From Caldovatus sediminis (lineage in GTDB: Bacteria > Pseudomonadota > Alphaproteobacteria > Acetobacterales > Acetobacteraceae), in assembly GCF_014644455.1 (NCBI RefSeq), contig NZ_BMKS01000002.1, positions 186,001-250,000 of the forward strand: DNA of 64,000 nt. The letters are read 5' to 3'. Shown here one piece after another: positions 34,642 through 43,459 of this stretch. A model generated the notes under the pieces. The model was not told where the DNA came from. It was given only the letters and a program-made list of their open reading frames with translations, and made no database searches. Numbering within the stretch: position 1 is the first letter of the stretch; each line of letters starts with the position of its first letter. A program made the translations under genes and the position numbers.

Positions 34642-35451
34642 TTGCGGCGCCTGAAGGTCACGCTCCTCGGCTGCGGCTCCTCCGGCGGCGTGCCGGCGAT
34701 CGGCGGGCCGGACGGGCGCGGCGACTGGGGCGCCTGCGACCCGGCCGAGCCCGCCAACCGCCGCACGCGTTCGAGCGCCCTGATCGAGGGCCCGGAGGGC
34801 GGGCGCCTGCTCGTGGATGCCGGCCCCGACCTGCGCGCCCAGCTCCTCGCCGCCGGCGTCGGCCGCGTGGACGCGGTTCTGTTCACCCATGCCCATGCCG
34901 ACCACATCATGGGCATCGACGAGCTGCGCGCGATCAACCGCGCCACCGGCAGGCCGCTCCCCGCCTACGCCACGCCGCAGACGCTCGAGATCCTGCGCCG
35001 GCGCTTCGACTACGCCTTCCTCCCCGCCACCCCCGGCTTCTACCGCCCCGCCCTCGAGCCGATCCCGGTGCAGCCCGGCGAGACGCCGACCATCGCCGGC
35101 ATCGCGCTGCGCCTGCTGCGCCTCGACCACGAGGTGATGGAGACGCTCGGCCTGCGCGCCGGCGGCTTCGCCTACTGCACCGACGTGATCCGCATCCCGC
35201 CCGAGACGCTGGATGCGCTGCACGGCCTCGACGCCTGGATCGTCGGCTGCTTCCAGCGCCGCCCGCACAAGGTGCACGCCGACCTCCCCACGGTCCTCGG
35301 CTGGGTCGAGGCGCTGCGCCCGCGCCGCACCGTGCTCACCCACATGAGCCCCGATCTCGACTACGCCGCGCTGCGCCGGACGCTGCCGCCGGGCGTGGAG
35401 CCCGGCCGCGACGGACTGGTGCTGGAGATCGGCGAGGCGGGCGGAGCCTAG
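34642..35451 (+). CDS. MBL-fold hydrolase (PhnP/RNase Z-like)
   Basis: The 269-aa metallo-beta-lactamase-fold protein has LLGCGSSGGVPAIGG at the N-terminus and the metal motif HAHADH at residues 83-88, followed by LDHEVMETLGLRAGGFAYCTD and LTHMSPDLDY. It resembles the PhnP phosphodiesterase group, which cleaves cyclic phosphates. The start is a TTG at 34642, 7 bp after tatD; no ATG or GTG fits the conserved N-terminus. Its TAG stop overlaps that of the convergent phoX in a shared CTAG (35448-35451). Confidence 0.88.
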   Translation: MRRLKVTLLGCGSSGGVPAIGGPDGRGDWGACDPAEPANRRTRSSALIEGPEGGRLLVDAGPDLRAQLLAAGVGRVDAVLFTHAHADHIMGIDELRAINRATGRPLPAYATPQTLEILRRRFDYAFLPATPGFYRPALEPIPVQPGETPTIAGIALRLLRLDHEVMETLGLRAGGFAYCTDVIRIPPETLDALHGLDAWIVGCFQRRPHKVHADLPTVLGWVEALRPRRTVLTHMSPDLDYAALRRTLPPGVEPGRDGLVLEIGEAGGA

Positions 35452-37424
35452 CTCCCGATCACCCCGCCGTCCTTCTTCACGATCGCGATCACGCTCGGCC
35501 GCGGCGGCACGCCGTCGCGGAAATCGGGCCAGCGGGTGGAGGGGCGTTCGAAGGTGCTGCCCGGGTCCTCCCCCGGATGCTGGATGGCGAGGAACAGCGT
35601 GCGCTCGTCGGGCGTGAAGGCGAGGCCGCACACCTCCGCCCCCGTCGGCGCCTGGTAGAACAGCCGCGTCAGCGCGCGGCCGTAGCCCGTGGTGTCGGCG
35701 GCGTAGAGCCCGTCCGCCACGCCCGCCGCGGCCGGCGCGCCGTCGGTCGAGATCCAGATCCGGCCCCTGCTGTCGAAGGCGCAGTTGTCCGGGCAGGAGA
35801 GCCAGCCGTTCGCGCTCGTGGCCCGGTGGTAGCGCGCGCCCGGATCGATCCCCGGCGCGCCGGCGAGGAGGAACAGGCCCCAGCGCGCCTCGGTCGCCGC
35901 GTGGTCCGGCCGCTCCCCGGCCATCGGCGGGATGATCTCCACCACGTGCCCGTGGAGGTTGTTCGCGCGCGGATTCGCCCCGCGCGCCTGCTCCGCCGTG
36001 CGGCGCGTGTTGTTGGTCAGCATCGCGTAGACGCGCCCGGTCACCGGGTTCGCCTCGACGTCCTCCGGCCGGTCCATCGGCGTGGCGCCGAGCAGGTCGG
36101 CGGCGCGCCGCGCCTCGATCAGCACGTCGGCCTGGCTGGCGAAGCCGTTCGCCGCCGTCAGCGGTCCCTCGCCGTGCACCAGCGGCAGCCACGCCACCCT
36201 GCCGTCCTCGTCGAAGCGCGCGACGTAGAGCGTCCCCTCGTCGAGCAGGTCGCGGTTCGCCGCGCGGTCGGCCGGGTTCCACGGGCGCGCGGTGACGAAC
36301 TTGTAGATGTACTCGAAGCGCTCGTCGTCGCCGCTGTAGAAGGCGACGCGGCCGTCCGGGCACAGCGCCATGGTGCAGCATTCGTGCTTGAAGCGGCCGA
36401 GCGCGGTGCGCTTCACCGGAACGCTCGCCGGGTCGTAGGGGTCAACCTCGACGATCCAGCCGAAGCGGTTCGGCTCGTTCGGCTCCTTGTCGAGGTTGAA
36501 GCGGTCCACGTGCCGTCCCCAGCCGTAGACCGCCTCGCGCACGATGCCGTAGCGGCGGTAGTGCTCGCGCTGCGGGCCGTTCGCGGCGGCCTCGCCGCCG
36601 AAGTAGAAGTTGAAGTTCTCCTCCGCCGTCAGCAGGGTGCCCCAGGGCGTGCGGCCGCCGGCGCAGTTGTTGAGCGTGCCGAGCACCCGCGTCCCGGTCG
36701 GGTCGGCGTTGGTGCGCAGGCGCGGGTGCCCCGCGGCGGGGCCGGAGAGGCGCATCGGCGTCTCCGCCGTGATGCGGCGGTTGAAGCGGCCGCCCGCCAC
36801 GTAGCGCCAGCGCCCGTCCGCCTCGCGCCGCACCTCGACGACGCTGCCGCCGTGCGCGGCGATCTCCACCGCGACCTGCGCGGCGCTGGTGCGGGACCGC
36901 GCGGCGCGGCCCGCGCCGAGGCCGGGGAACATCAGGTTCGTGTTGGTGTATTCGTGGTTGGACCAGAGCAGCCCGTGATCGGCGCTGCGCGAGCCCTGCG
37001 GCAGCGGGAAGAAGTCGAGGTAGTCGCAGTTGTAGCCGAACTGCCGCGCCTGCCCCTCGGCGGTCAGCCGCGCGATGTCGAATTCCGGCGCGTCGGCGAG
37101 GATCGGGTCGCCCCAGCGGATCACGAGCTGGATCTCGTAGCCCTCCGCCACCGCGTCGCCCTGGGCGAGCTGGTGGCGCAGCTCGGGGAAGGTGAGGGTG
37201 GAGGGGCCGCCATCCGGCGTGTTGCCGCTGCTGTGCGCCGGCACGGCTGCCGCCGCGGCGCCGGCGACCGCGAGCGCCGCCGCCGCCGCGCCGCCGCCGA
37301 GCAGCCCGCGGCGGCCGTAGCGCGCGGCGGCCACCTCGCCGAACGGGCGGGTCGGGGCAGGATTGCTGCCGATGTCCTCGATCTCGATGTCGTCGGCGTC
37401 GTGCGGCGCGATCGGCTCCGGCAT
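35448..37424 (-). CDS. phoX: PhoX-type alkaline phosphatase
   Basis: The 658-aa protein is a PhoX (DUF839) phosphatase, a periplasmic Ca/Fe-dependent enzyme releasing phosphate from organic esters. It has a twin-arginine signal (RRGLLGGG at 38-45), DYLDFFPL, WSNHEYTNTNLMFPG, GTLLTAEENFNFYFGG and GRFKHECCTMALCPDG, which supply the acidic and cysteine-type metal ligands of the family, and the C-terminal NCAFDSRGRIWISTDG and HPGEDP. It is monocistronic, with a copy of the dispersed repeat about 110 bp upstream. I see no clear Pho box. Confidence 0.93.
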   Translation of the reverse strand: MPEPIAPHDADDIEIEDIGSNPAPTRPFGEVAAARYGRRGLLGGGAAAAALAVAGAAAAAVPAHSSGNTPDGGPSTLTFPELRHQLAQGDAVAEGYEIQLVIRWGDPILADAPEFDIARLTAEGQARQFGYNCDYLDFFPLPQGSRSADHGLLWSNHEYTNTNLMFPGLGAGRAARSRTSAAQVAVEIAAHGGSVVEVRREADGRWRYVAGGRFNRRITAETPMRLSGPAAGHPRLRTNADPTGTRVLGTLNNCAGGRTPWGTLLTAEENFNFYFGGEAAANGPQREHYRRYGIVREAVYGWGRHVDRFNLDKEPNEPNRFGWIVEVDPYDPASVPVKRTALGRFKHECCTMALCPDGRVAFYSGDDERFEYIYKFVTARPWNPADRAANRDLLDEGTLYVARFDEDGRVAWLPLVHGEGPLTAANGFASQADVLIEARRAADLLGATPMDRPEDVEANPVTGRVYAMLTNNTRRTAEQARGANPRANNLHGHVVEIIPPMAGERPDHAATEARWGLFLLAGAPGIDPGARYHRATSANGWLSCPDNCAFDSRGRIWISTDGAPAAAGVADGLYAADTTGYGRALTRLFYQAPTGAEVCGLAFTPDERTLFLAIQHPGEDPGSTFERPSTRWPDFRDGVPPRPSVIAIVKKDGGVIGS

Positions 37425-37536
37425 GGCCTGGTGCGGTCCCTCGGTCGCGGTTGCGGGGCGGGACGGAGTCTAGACCGCGGCGAGCGACGGAATCATCAGC
37501 AGGGCGTGACGGTTCCGTGAAACCGCGCCCGTCCGC

Positions 37537-37643
37537 CTAGCGCCGATCGCGGACGGCTGGAAACAGCCGGGAGCGCGAATCGGCTCGGCAAACGACGAGC
37601 GGGAGCCGTCGCAGCGGGCACGGCCGAGCGGAAACGGCGCTAG
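37537..37643 (-). repeat. Dispersed two-hairpin repeat, copy B
   Basis: Second copy, on the minus strand. The ends are perfectly inverted (CTAGCGCCG and CGGCGCTAG). The inner 3' stem is GGCTG-TTTC-CAGCC (37568-37555), which differs from the CGGCC partner of the other copies by a compensating change. The 5' hairpin pairs GCCGTT with GACGGC through one G-T wobble. Its first bases give the TAG stop (37642-37640) of the PhoX-like gene. It separates that gene from phoX downstream. Confidence 0.92.
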
Positions 37644-39214
37644 CCGCCAACCGTGCCGCCGCCGCGCCGCGTCAGCGCCAGGAGCGCGGTGCGCGGCGGC
37701 AGCGCGGGATCGAAGGCCGGCCAGCGCGTGCCCGGCTGCCCGAAGCTGGCGCCCGGCTCCGCGCCCGGGCGCCGCGCCACGGTGAACAGCGCCGTCCCGT
37801 CGGGGCTCACCGCCGCGCCGCCGACCGCCGCCGCGCGCGGCGCCCCGTAGATCGGCACCGCCTCGCCGCGCGACGGCCCCTCGATCTCGCAGGCGTAGAG
37901 GCCGTCCGCCTGGCGTCCGACCACCCCGCCATGGTCGGTGCCGATCCAGAGCCGCCGGCCGGAGGGATCCATCGCCAGCGTGTCCGGCATGGCCGGCTGG
38001 GCAGGCGGCGGGGGCTCCGGCGGCGGGGCGCCGCGCACGGACCGAGGCGGCGGGGGCGGGGGCGGCGGCTCGCGGCCGACCAGCAGGGTCAGCACCACGC
38101 CCGTCTCCGCCGCGTGGTCGCCGGCCGCCGGCACGATCTCGAGCACGCTGCCGGCGGGGCCGCCCGGCGCCGCCTGGGCGCCGCGGCAGGCGACGAACAG
38201 CCGCGCCCGCCGCGGGTCCGCGGCGAGCCCGGAGGGCGTGTCGAACGGGCTCGCGCCAAGCCGGCCCGCCACCGCCACCGGATCGCGCCAGGTCGCGGCC
38301 TCCGCCGGCAGCGGCAGCCAGCGCAGCCCGCCCGCCGGCTCAAGGCGCGCGACGAAGAGGGTGCCGCGATCGAGCGCGTCCGGCTCGGTCGCCGCGGCGT
38401 CGGAGACGAAGCGGAACAGGAAGCCGCCCGGCCGGCGGTCGCTGAGATAGACCACCGCTCGCCCGTCGCGGGCGAGCGCCGCCGCCGCGTCGCCCTGGGC
38501 GAAGCGGCCGAGCGCGCTGCGCTTCGCCGGCACCGCCAGCGGGTCGAGCGGGTCGAGCTCCGCCACCCAGCCGTAGCGCGCGGGGTCGCGCCCGCCGCCG
38601 AGCCGCGCCAGCCAGGCCGCGGCCTCACCCTCGCACAGCAGCAGCGTGCCCCAGGGAGTGGCGGCGCCGCCGGTGATGCCGAACAGGCCGGTGACGGGCG
38701 TCCCAAGCGGCCCGAGGCCCTCGGCGAGCGGGCCGCTCAGCCGGCACAGCGTGCGCCCGGTGAGGCGGCGCATCTGGTAGCCGCCCTCGACCACCAGCCA
38801 GCGCCCGTTCTGGCGCATCACGTTGATGAGGCTCGCGCCCTGCATGGCGGCCGCCACTTCCGGCCGGTCGCGCCCGTCCGGGAAGGCCATGCGCGGCTCC
38901 ACCGTCGGATGGGCGACGGCGAGCACGGCGCGAGGGATGCCGTCGGTCGCGGGCGGCGGCTCGATCAGCGCGGCGATGCGCGCGTCCCAGCCGAATTGCG
39001 CCTCCGCCGCCTCGGCGCTCGGGCGGTAGGGGTCCCAGGGCGGCGCGTCGTAGGCGACGCGGTCGCCCCAGGCGAGCATCAGCAGCCGCTCGTGCGGGCC
39101 GAGCACCGTGTCGCCCGGCATCACCGGGAGCGGCGCCGGGGCGAGCTGCGCCCGCGCCGGCGCCGCCGCAGCGAGGGCGGCGACCCCGGCGAGGGCGGCG
39201 CGGCGGCCGATCAC
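37640..39214 (-). CDS. Diverged PhoX-like (DUF839) secreted protein
   Basis: The 524-aa protein starts with a GTG at 39214 that overlaps the stop of the molybdoenzyme gene upstream, and has a signal peptide (1-22, cleavage after ARA). It is related to PhoX across its length: GTLLLCEGEAAAWL, PDTLAMDPSGRRLWIGTDHGG and GTRWPAFDPALPPRTALLAL. Where phoX has GRFKHECCTMALC and SGDDERFEY, this protein reads GRFAQGDAAAALA and SDRRPGGFL, so several metal ligands seem lost, and it carries a polyproline insertion near residue 395. A non-phosphatase beta-propeller role, perhaps with the molybdoenzyme, is likely. The stop comes from a dispersed repeat. Confidence 0.82.
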   Translation of the reverse strand: MIGRRAALAGVAALAAAAPARAQLAPAPLPVMPGDTVLGPHERLLMLAWGDRVAYDAPPWDPYRPSAEAAEAQFGWDARIAALIEPPPATDGIPRAVLAVAHPTVEPRMAFPDGRDRPEVAAAMQGASLINVMRQNGRWLVVEGGYQMRRLTGRTLCRLSGPLAEGLGPLGTPVTGLFGITGGAATPWGTLLLCEGEAAAWLARLGGGRDPARYGWVAELDPLDPLAVPAKRSALGRFAQGDAAAALARDGRAVVYLSDRRPGGFLFRFVSDAAATEPDALDRGTLFVARLEPAGGLRWLPLPAEAATWRDPVAVAGRLGASPFDTPSGLAADPRRARLFVACRGAQAAPGGPAGSVLEIVPAAGDHAAETGVVLTLLVGREPPPPPPPPRSVRGAPPPEPPPPAQPAMPDTLAMDPSGRRLWIGTDHGGVVGRQADGLYACEIEGPSRGEAVPIYGAPRAAAVGGAAVSPDGTALFTVARRPGAEPGASFGQPGTRWPAFDPALPPRTALLALTRRGGGTVGG

Positions 39215-41529
39215 GGCAGCGTCTCCTCCTCCGCGACCGGCGGCGGGAGGTGCACCTTCACCGGCGGCAGCGGCCCTTCCCAGCGCTCCACCTGCACCAG
39301 GCAGGACTGCGCGCTCGGCCCCTGGCCGAGGCGCGAGGTGCCGATGTCCGGCGTCAGCACGTTCGGGTTGCCGTGCACGCAGAGCGAGCCCGGCACGCCC
39401 GGCTCCAGCGGGTCGAACCAGGCGCCGGTCGCCATCGCCGCCACGCCGCGCAGCAGCCCGGGATCGAGCCTGAGCCCCGCGAGGCACGCCCCGCGCGCGT
39501 TGAACACGCGCACCACCTCGCCCTCGCGCAGGCCGCGCGCCGCCGCATCCTCCGGGTGCATCCGGATCGGCTGCCGCCCCTGGATCTTGTCGGCCGCGGC
39601 GACGCGCCCGGGATCGAGCTGCCCGTGCAGCCGCGTCGCCGGCTGGTCGGACAGCAGGTGCAGCGGATACGCCGCCGCCGCCTGCGCCCCGAGCCACTCG
39701 CGCGGCGCGATCCACACCGGGTGCCCCGGGCAGTCGGCATAGCCCATCGCCGCGATGGTCTCGCTGAACAGCTCCACCTTCCCCGAGGGCGTGTCGAGCG
39801 GATGCCCCGCCGGGTCGGCCGCGAACTCGGCGAACTGGGTGTAGGCCTCCTCCGGTTCCGGCGGCGGCACCTCGACATGCCCTTCCGCCCAGAACCGCTC
39901 GAAGTCCGGCGCCTCGAACCCCATCCGCGCGCAGGCCTGGCGCCAGCGCTCGTAGAGGTGGCGCAGCCACGCCCCCTCGTCGCGCTGCTCGGTGAAGCGG
40001 TCGCGGTAGCCGAGCGCGTCCGCCACGTCGGCGAGCATGTCGAAGTCGTTCCGCGCCTCGCCCTGCGGCGGGATCGCCTGGTGCATCGCCCGCACGAAGC
40101 GGTCGCGCGAGGAGGAGGCGATGTCGTTGCGCTCCAGCGTCGTCGTCGCCGGCAGCACGATGTCGGCGTGCCGCGCGAGCGGCGTCCACCACGGCTCCTG
40201 CGCGACGATCGTCTCCGCGCGGCTCCAGGCGCGCAGGAACCGGTTGAGGTCCTGGTGGTGGTGGAACGGGTTGCCGCCGGCCCACCAGATGATGCGGATG
40301 TCGGGCAGCGTGATCGTCCGCCCGTTGTATTCCAGCGTCCCGCCCGGCCGCTCCAGCATCTCGGTGATGCGCGCCACCGGGATGTGCAGCCCCGCGTTGC
40401 GCACCGGCGGCATGGAGACGGCGGGCAGCTCGCGCCGCGGCGTCCCCATGCCGTTGATCGAGCCGTAGCCGAAGGCGACGCCCTGCCCGGGCCTGCCGAT
40501 CGTCCCGAGCATCGCCGCCAGCGCCACCAGCATCCACCAGGGCTGCTCGCCGTAGTCCGCCCGCTGCAGCGACCAGGCCGCGGTGAGCATGGTCGGCTTC
40601 GCCGCGCATTCCAGCGCGAGCCGGCGGATCGTCGCGGCGGGGACGCCGGTGATCGGCTCCGCCCATTCCGGCGTCTTCGCCACCCCGTCCGCCTCGCCCG
40701 CGACGTAGGCGCGGAGCCTCTCCCAGCCGACGCAGCGGGTGGCGAGGAATTCGCGGTCCTCCTTCCCCGCGGCGAGGATCGCGTGCGCCATCGCCAGCAT
40801 CATCGCCGCGTCGGTGCCGGGCCGGATCGGCACCCACTCCGCCCCGAGCTCCGCCTCCATGTCGCCGCGACAGGGCGAGATGCCGACGAACCGCACGCCG
40901 GCCGCCGCGGCGCGCCGCATCAGCGGCAGGTACTCGTGCGCGCCCCCGCCGCCGTTGCTGATCAGCCCGTTCTTCGCCGCCAGCCCGCCGAAGCAGAGCA
41001 TCAGCCGGGCGTTCGCGGCGATCGCCGCCCAGTCGGTGACGCGGCCGAGCACCACCTCGTTGGTGCCGAGCACGTGCGGCATCAGCGTCTGCCCGGTGGC
41101 GTAGGAATAGGACGTCACCGAGGAGGTGAAGCCGCCGCCGAGGCCGAGGAAGCGCTGGAGCTGCGTCTTCGCGTGGTGGAACCGCCCGGCCGAGGACCAG
41201 CCGTAGCTGCCGCCGTAGATCGCGCTCGGCCCGTGCTCGGCGCGCACGCGCCGCGTCTCCTCGGCGAGCAGGCGCGTGACGCGGTCCCAGGAGAGGGGGA
41301 CGAAGGGATCGCTGCCGCGCGGCGCGCCGCGCCGCTCGCCGCGCAGCCAGCCGCGCCGGACGTAGGGGCGGTCTATGCGGCACGCGGCGTGCACCACGTC
41401 CGGCATGCTCTCGATCAGCGTGCCGGGGAAGGGATCGCGCGCGAAGGGCCGCACGCCGACCAGGCGGCCATCCTCCACCACGGCGTCGAAGTAGCCCCAG
41501 TGCGATGCGTGCGGCTTGATGACGGTCAT
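39211..41529 (-). CDS. BisC/TorA-type molybdopterin oxidoreductase
   Basis: The 772-aa enzyme is of the DMSO-reductase family with a serine molybdenum ligand, in YGGSYGWSSAGRFHH (S113 by alignment to W-x-S). It lacks both the N-terminal 4Fe-4S cysteine motif and a twin-arginine signal, so it is probably cytoplasmic, as in biotin sulfoxide reductase BisC. MTVIKPHASHWG opens the N-terminus at ATG 41529, and other marks are WWAGGNPFHHHQDLNRF, IVLPATTTLERND and the C-terminal MGD site LLSDQPATRLHGQ. It is translationally coupled to the PhoX-like gene. Methionine sulfoxide, biotin sulfoxide or other S/N-oxides are likely substrates. Confidence 0.88.
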   Translation of the reverse strand: MTVIKPHASHWGYFDAVVEDGRLVGVRPFARDPFPGTLIESMPDVVHAACRIDRPYVRRGWLRGERRGAPRGSDPFVPLSWDRVTRLLAEETRRVRAEHGPSAIYGGSYGWSSAGRFHHAKTQLQRFLGLGGGFTSSVTSYSYATGQTLMPHVLGTNEVVLGRVTDWAAIAANARLMLCFGGLAAKNGLISNGGGGAHEYLPLMRRAAAAGVRFVGISPCRGDMEAELGAEWVPIRPGTDAAMMLAMAHAILAAGKEDREFLATRCVGWERLRAYVAGEADGVAKTPEWAEPITGVPAATIRRLALECAAKPTMLTAAWSLQRADYGEQPWWMLVALAAMLGTIGRPGQGVAFGYGSINGMGTPRRELPAVSMPPVRNAGLHIPVARITEMLERPGGTLEYNGRTITLPDIRIIWWAGGNPFHHHQDLNRFLRAWSRAETIVAQEPWWTPLARHADIVLPATTTLERNDIASSSRDRFVRAMHQAIPPQGEARNDFDMLADVADALGYRDRFTEQRDEGAWLRHLYERWRQACARMGFEAPDFERFWAEGHVEVPPPEPEEAYTQFAEFAADPAGHPLDTPSGKVELFSETIAAMGYADCPGHPVWIAPREWLGAQAAAAYPLHLLSDQPATRLHGQLDPGRVAAADKIQGRQPIRMHPEDAAARGLREGEVVRVFNARGACLAGLRLDPGLLRGVAAMATGAWFDPLEPGVPGSLCVHGNPNVLTPDIGTSRLGQGPSAQSCLVQVERWEGPLPPVKVHLPPPVAEEETLP

Positions 41530-41980
41530 TGCGGCGCCCGTGTCCTTCGTTCCGTCCCGACCATGCCCCGGTGGGCGCACGCGCCGCAAGCGCCGGCGCG
41601 GGGCGGCGCGGCCGGACCCGGCCGCGCCGTCCTCCCCGCAGCCCATGCGTCGGAAAGGGGCGGTTCCGGGGAAGGCGCGTCCGCGACCCGTTCTGCTCGA
41701 TCCGGGGCGCCAGGCGCCGATCCTCGCGGGCCCTGCGCCGGCGGGCGGCACCATCGGTCGCGTCGCCGTCACCACGCGGTTCGCACCGGTCCCGGCCTCC
41801 GGCCTCGCTCGCGGCCGAGATTCCCCGCGCCGGCTTCGAACCGCGCACGGTCGAGGCGGTGCCGGCGTCACGCCTGACCGGCGACCGGGGCGGCCCGCCG
41901 GCCGGCCGCCGGGCTTGGGTGCCGGCCCCGTTCGCGCCTACACTCGCACCCCGACAGCACCGCCAGAGGAAGACCGCCCC
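41530..41980. other. Divergent 451-bp intergenic region, bisC-like / aminotransferase
   Basis: No gene is supported here. It should contain the promoters of both flanking genes. The only promoter-like pair I can point to is on the plus strand near the right end (41915-41944). Confidence 0.5.
41915..41944 (+). promoter_or_regulatory. Possible promoter of the class III aminotransferase gene
   Basis: TTGGGT (41915-41920) and TACACT (41939-41944) are 18 bp apart, 36 bp upstream of the ATG at 41981, with AGAGGAAG as ribosome-binding site in between. The boxes are imperfect, so this is a weak call. Confidence 0.4.
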
Positions 41981-43375
41981 ATGACCCCGCCCCGCAACTC
42001 CAGCGCCGCGCGCGACATCGCCCACGTCCTGCATCCCTACACCGACCACAAGGTGCACCAGCAGGCCGGCCCCGTGGTGATCAGCCGCGGCAAGGGCATC
42101 CGCGTCTGGGACGACCAGGGCAAGGAGTACATCGAGGCGGTCGCCGGCCTCTGGTGCGCCGCGCTCGGCTTCGACAACGAGCGCCTGGTGAAGGCGGCCG
42201 AGGCGCAGATGCGCAAGCTGCCCTTCTACCACGCCTTCACGGCGAAGTCGCATGAGCCGATGATAGACCTCGCCGAGATGCTGATCGAGCGGGCGCCGGT
42301 GCCGATGAGCAAGGTGTTCTTCGGCAACTCGGGCTCCGAGGCCAACGACAGCGCGATCAAGATGATCTGGTACTACAACAACGCCCTCGGCCGGCCGCGG
42401 AAGAAGAAGATCATCTCGCGCCTCAAGGCCTATCACGGCATCACCGTCGCCTCCGGCTCGCTCACCGGCCTGCCGGCGAACCACAAGCTGTTCGACCTGC
42501 CGCTGCCCGGCTTCCTGCACGTCTCGACGCCGCACCACTACCACGGCGCGCAGCCCGGCGAGACGGAGGAGCAGTTCGCGACGCGCCTCGCCGAGGAGCT
42601 GGACGCCGTGATCCAGCGCGAGGGGCCGGAGACGGTGGCCGCCTTCTGGGCCGAGCCGGTGATGGGCGCGGGCGGCGTCATCGTCCCGCCCGCCACCTAC
42701 TTCGAGAAGATCCAGGCCGTGCTGCGGAAGCACGACGTCCTCCTCGTCGCCGACGAGGTGATCTGCGGCTTCGGGCGCACCGGCAGCTACTGGGGCTGCC
42801 AGACCATGGGGATCGAGCCCGACATCCTCACCTGCGCCAAGGCGCTGTCGGCGAGCTTCCTCCCGATCTCGGCGGTGATGATCAACGACAAGGTGTTCCA
42901 GGGCATCGCCGAGGGCAGCCACACCATCGGCACCTGGGGCCACGGCTTCACCTATTCCGGCCACCCGGTGCCCGCCGCCGTCGCCGTCGAGACGCTGAGG
43001 ATCTACGACGAGATCGGCCTGCTCGACCACGTCCGCCGCGTCGGCCCCTACATGCAGAAGGCGCTGCGCGCGCGCTTCGCCGACCATCCGCTGGTCGGGG
43101 AGGTGCGCGGCGTCGGCCTCATCGCCGCGATCGAGCTGGTCGAGGACAAGGCGGCGCGCAGGAACTTCGACCCGGCGAGGAAGGTCGGCCTGCGGCTCGC
43201 GAAGCTCGGCGAGGAGCACGGCGTGATCCTGCGCGCCCTGATCAACGACACCATCGCCTTCTCCCCGCCGCTGATCATCACCGAGGCGGAGATCGACGCG
43301 ATGCTCGACCGCACCGCGGCGGCGCTCGAGGCGCTGGCCGTCCAGCTCCGGCGCGAGAGCCTCGCGGTCGTCTGA
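41981..43375 (+). CDS. Class III aminotransferase (omega-amino acid/pyruvate type)
   Basis: The 464-aa PLP enzyme moves an amino group from a terminal amine or omega-amino acid to a keto acid. Marks of the class are GLWCAALGFDNERL, FFGNSGSEANDSAIKM, KAYHGITVASGSLTG, AFWAEPVMGAGGVIVPP, LLVADEVICGFGRTG and the Schiff-base lysine in LTCAKALSAS (K287), with GHGFTYSGHPVPAAVA after it. The first ATG that gives a family-like N-terminus is 41981. It is probably a single-gene unit, divergent from the molybdoenzyme. The exact donor (beta-alanine, putrescine, taurine or a xenobiotic amine) is undecided. Confidence 0.92.
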   Translation: MTPPRNSSAARDIAHVLHPYTDHKVHQQAGPVVISRGKGIRVWDDQGKEYIEAVAGLWCAALGFDNERLVKAAEAQMRKLPFYHAFTAKSHEPMIDLAEMLIERAPVPMSKVFFGNSGSEANDSAIKMIWYYNNALGRPRKKKIISRLKAYHGITVASGSLTGLPANHKLFDLPLPGFLHVSTPHHYHGAQPGETEEQFATRLAEELDAVIQREGPETVAAFWAEPVMGAGGVIVPPATYFEKIQAVLRKHDVLLVADEVICGFGRTGSYWGCQTMGIEPDILTCAKALSASFLPISAVMINDKVFQGIAEGSHTIGTWGHGFTYSGHPVPAAVAVETLRIYDEIGLLDHVRRVGPYMQKALRARFADHPLVGEVRGVGLIAAIELVEDKAARRNFDPARKVGLRLAKLGEEHGVILRALINDTIAFSPPLIITEAEIDAMLDRTAAALEALAVQLRRESLAVV

Positions 43376-43459
43376 GACGCGCGCGCCGGCCGCGCCTTCG
43401 CCCCGCCCCGGCGCGCCGCCGGGGAGGGCGGGGCCCTGCCGCATGGAGCCGACCCGGCC

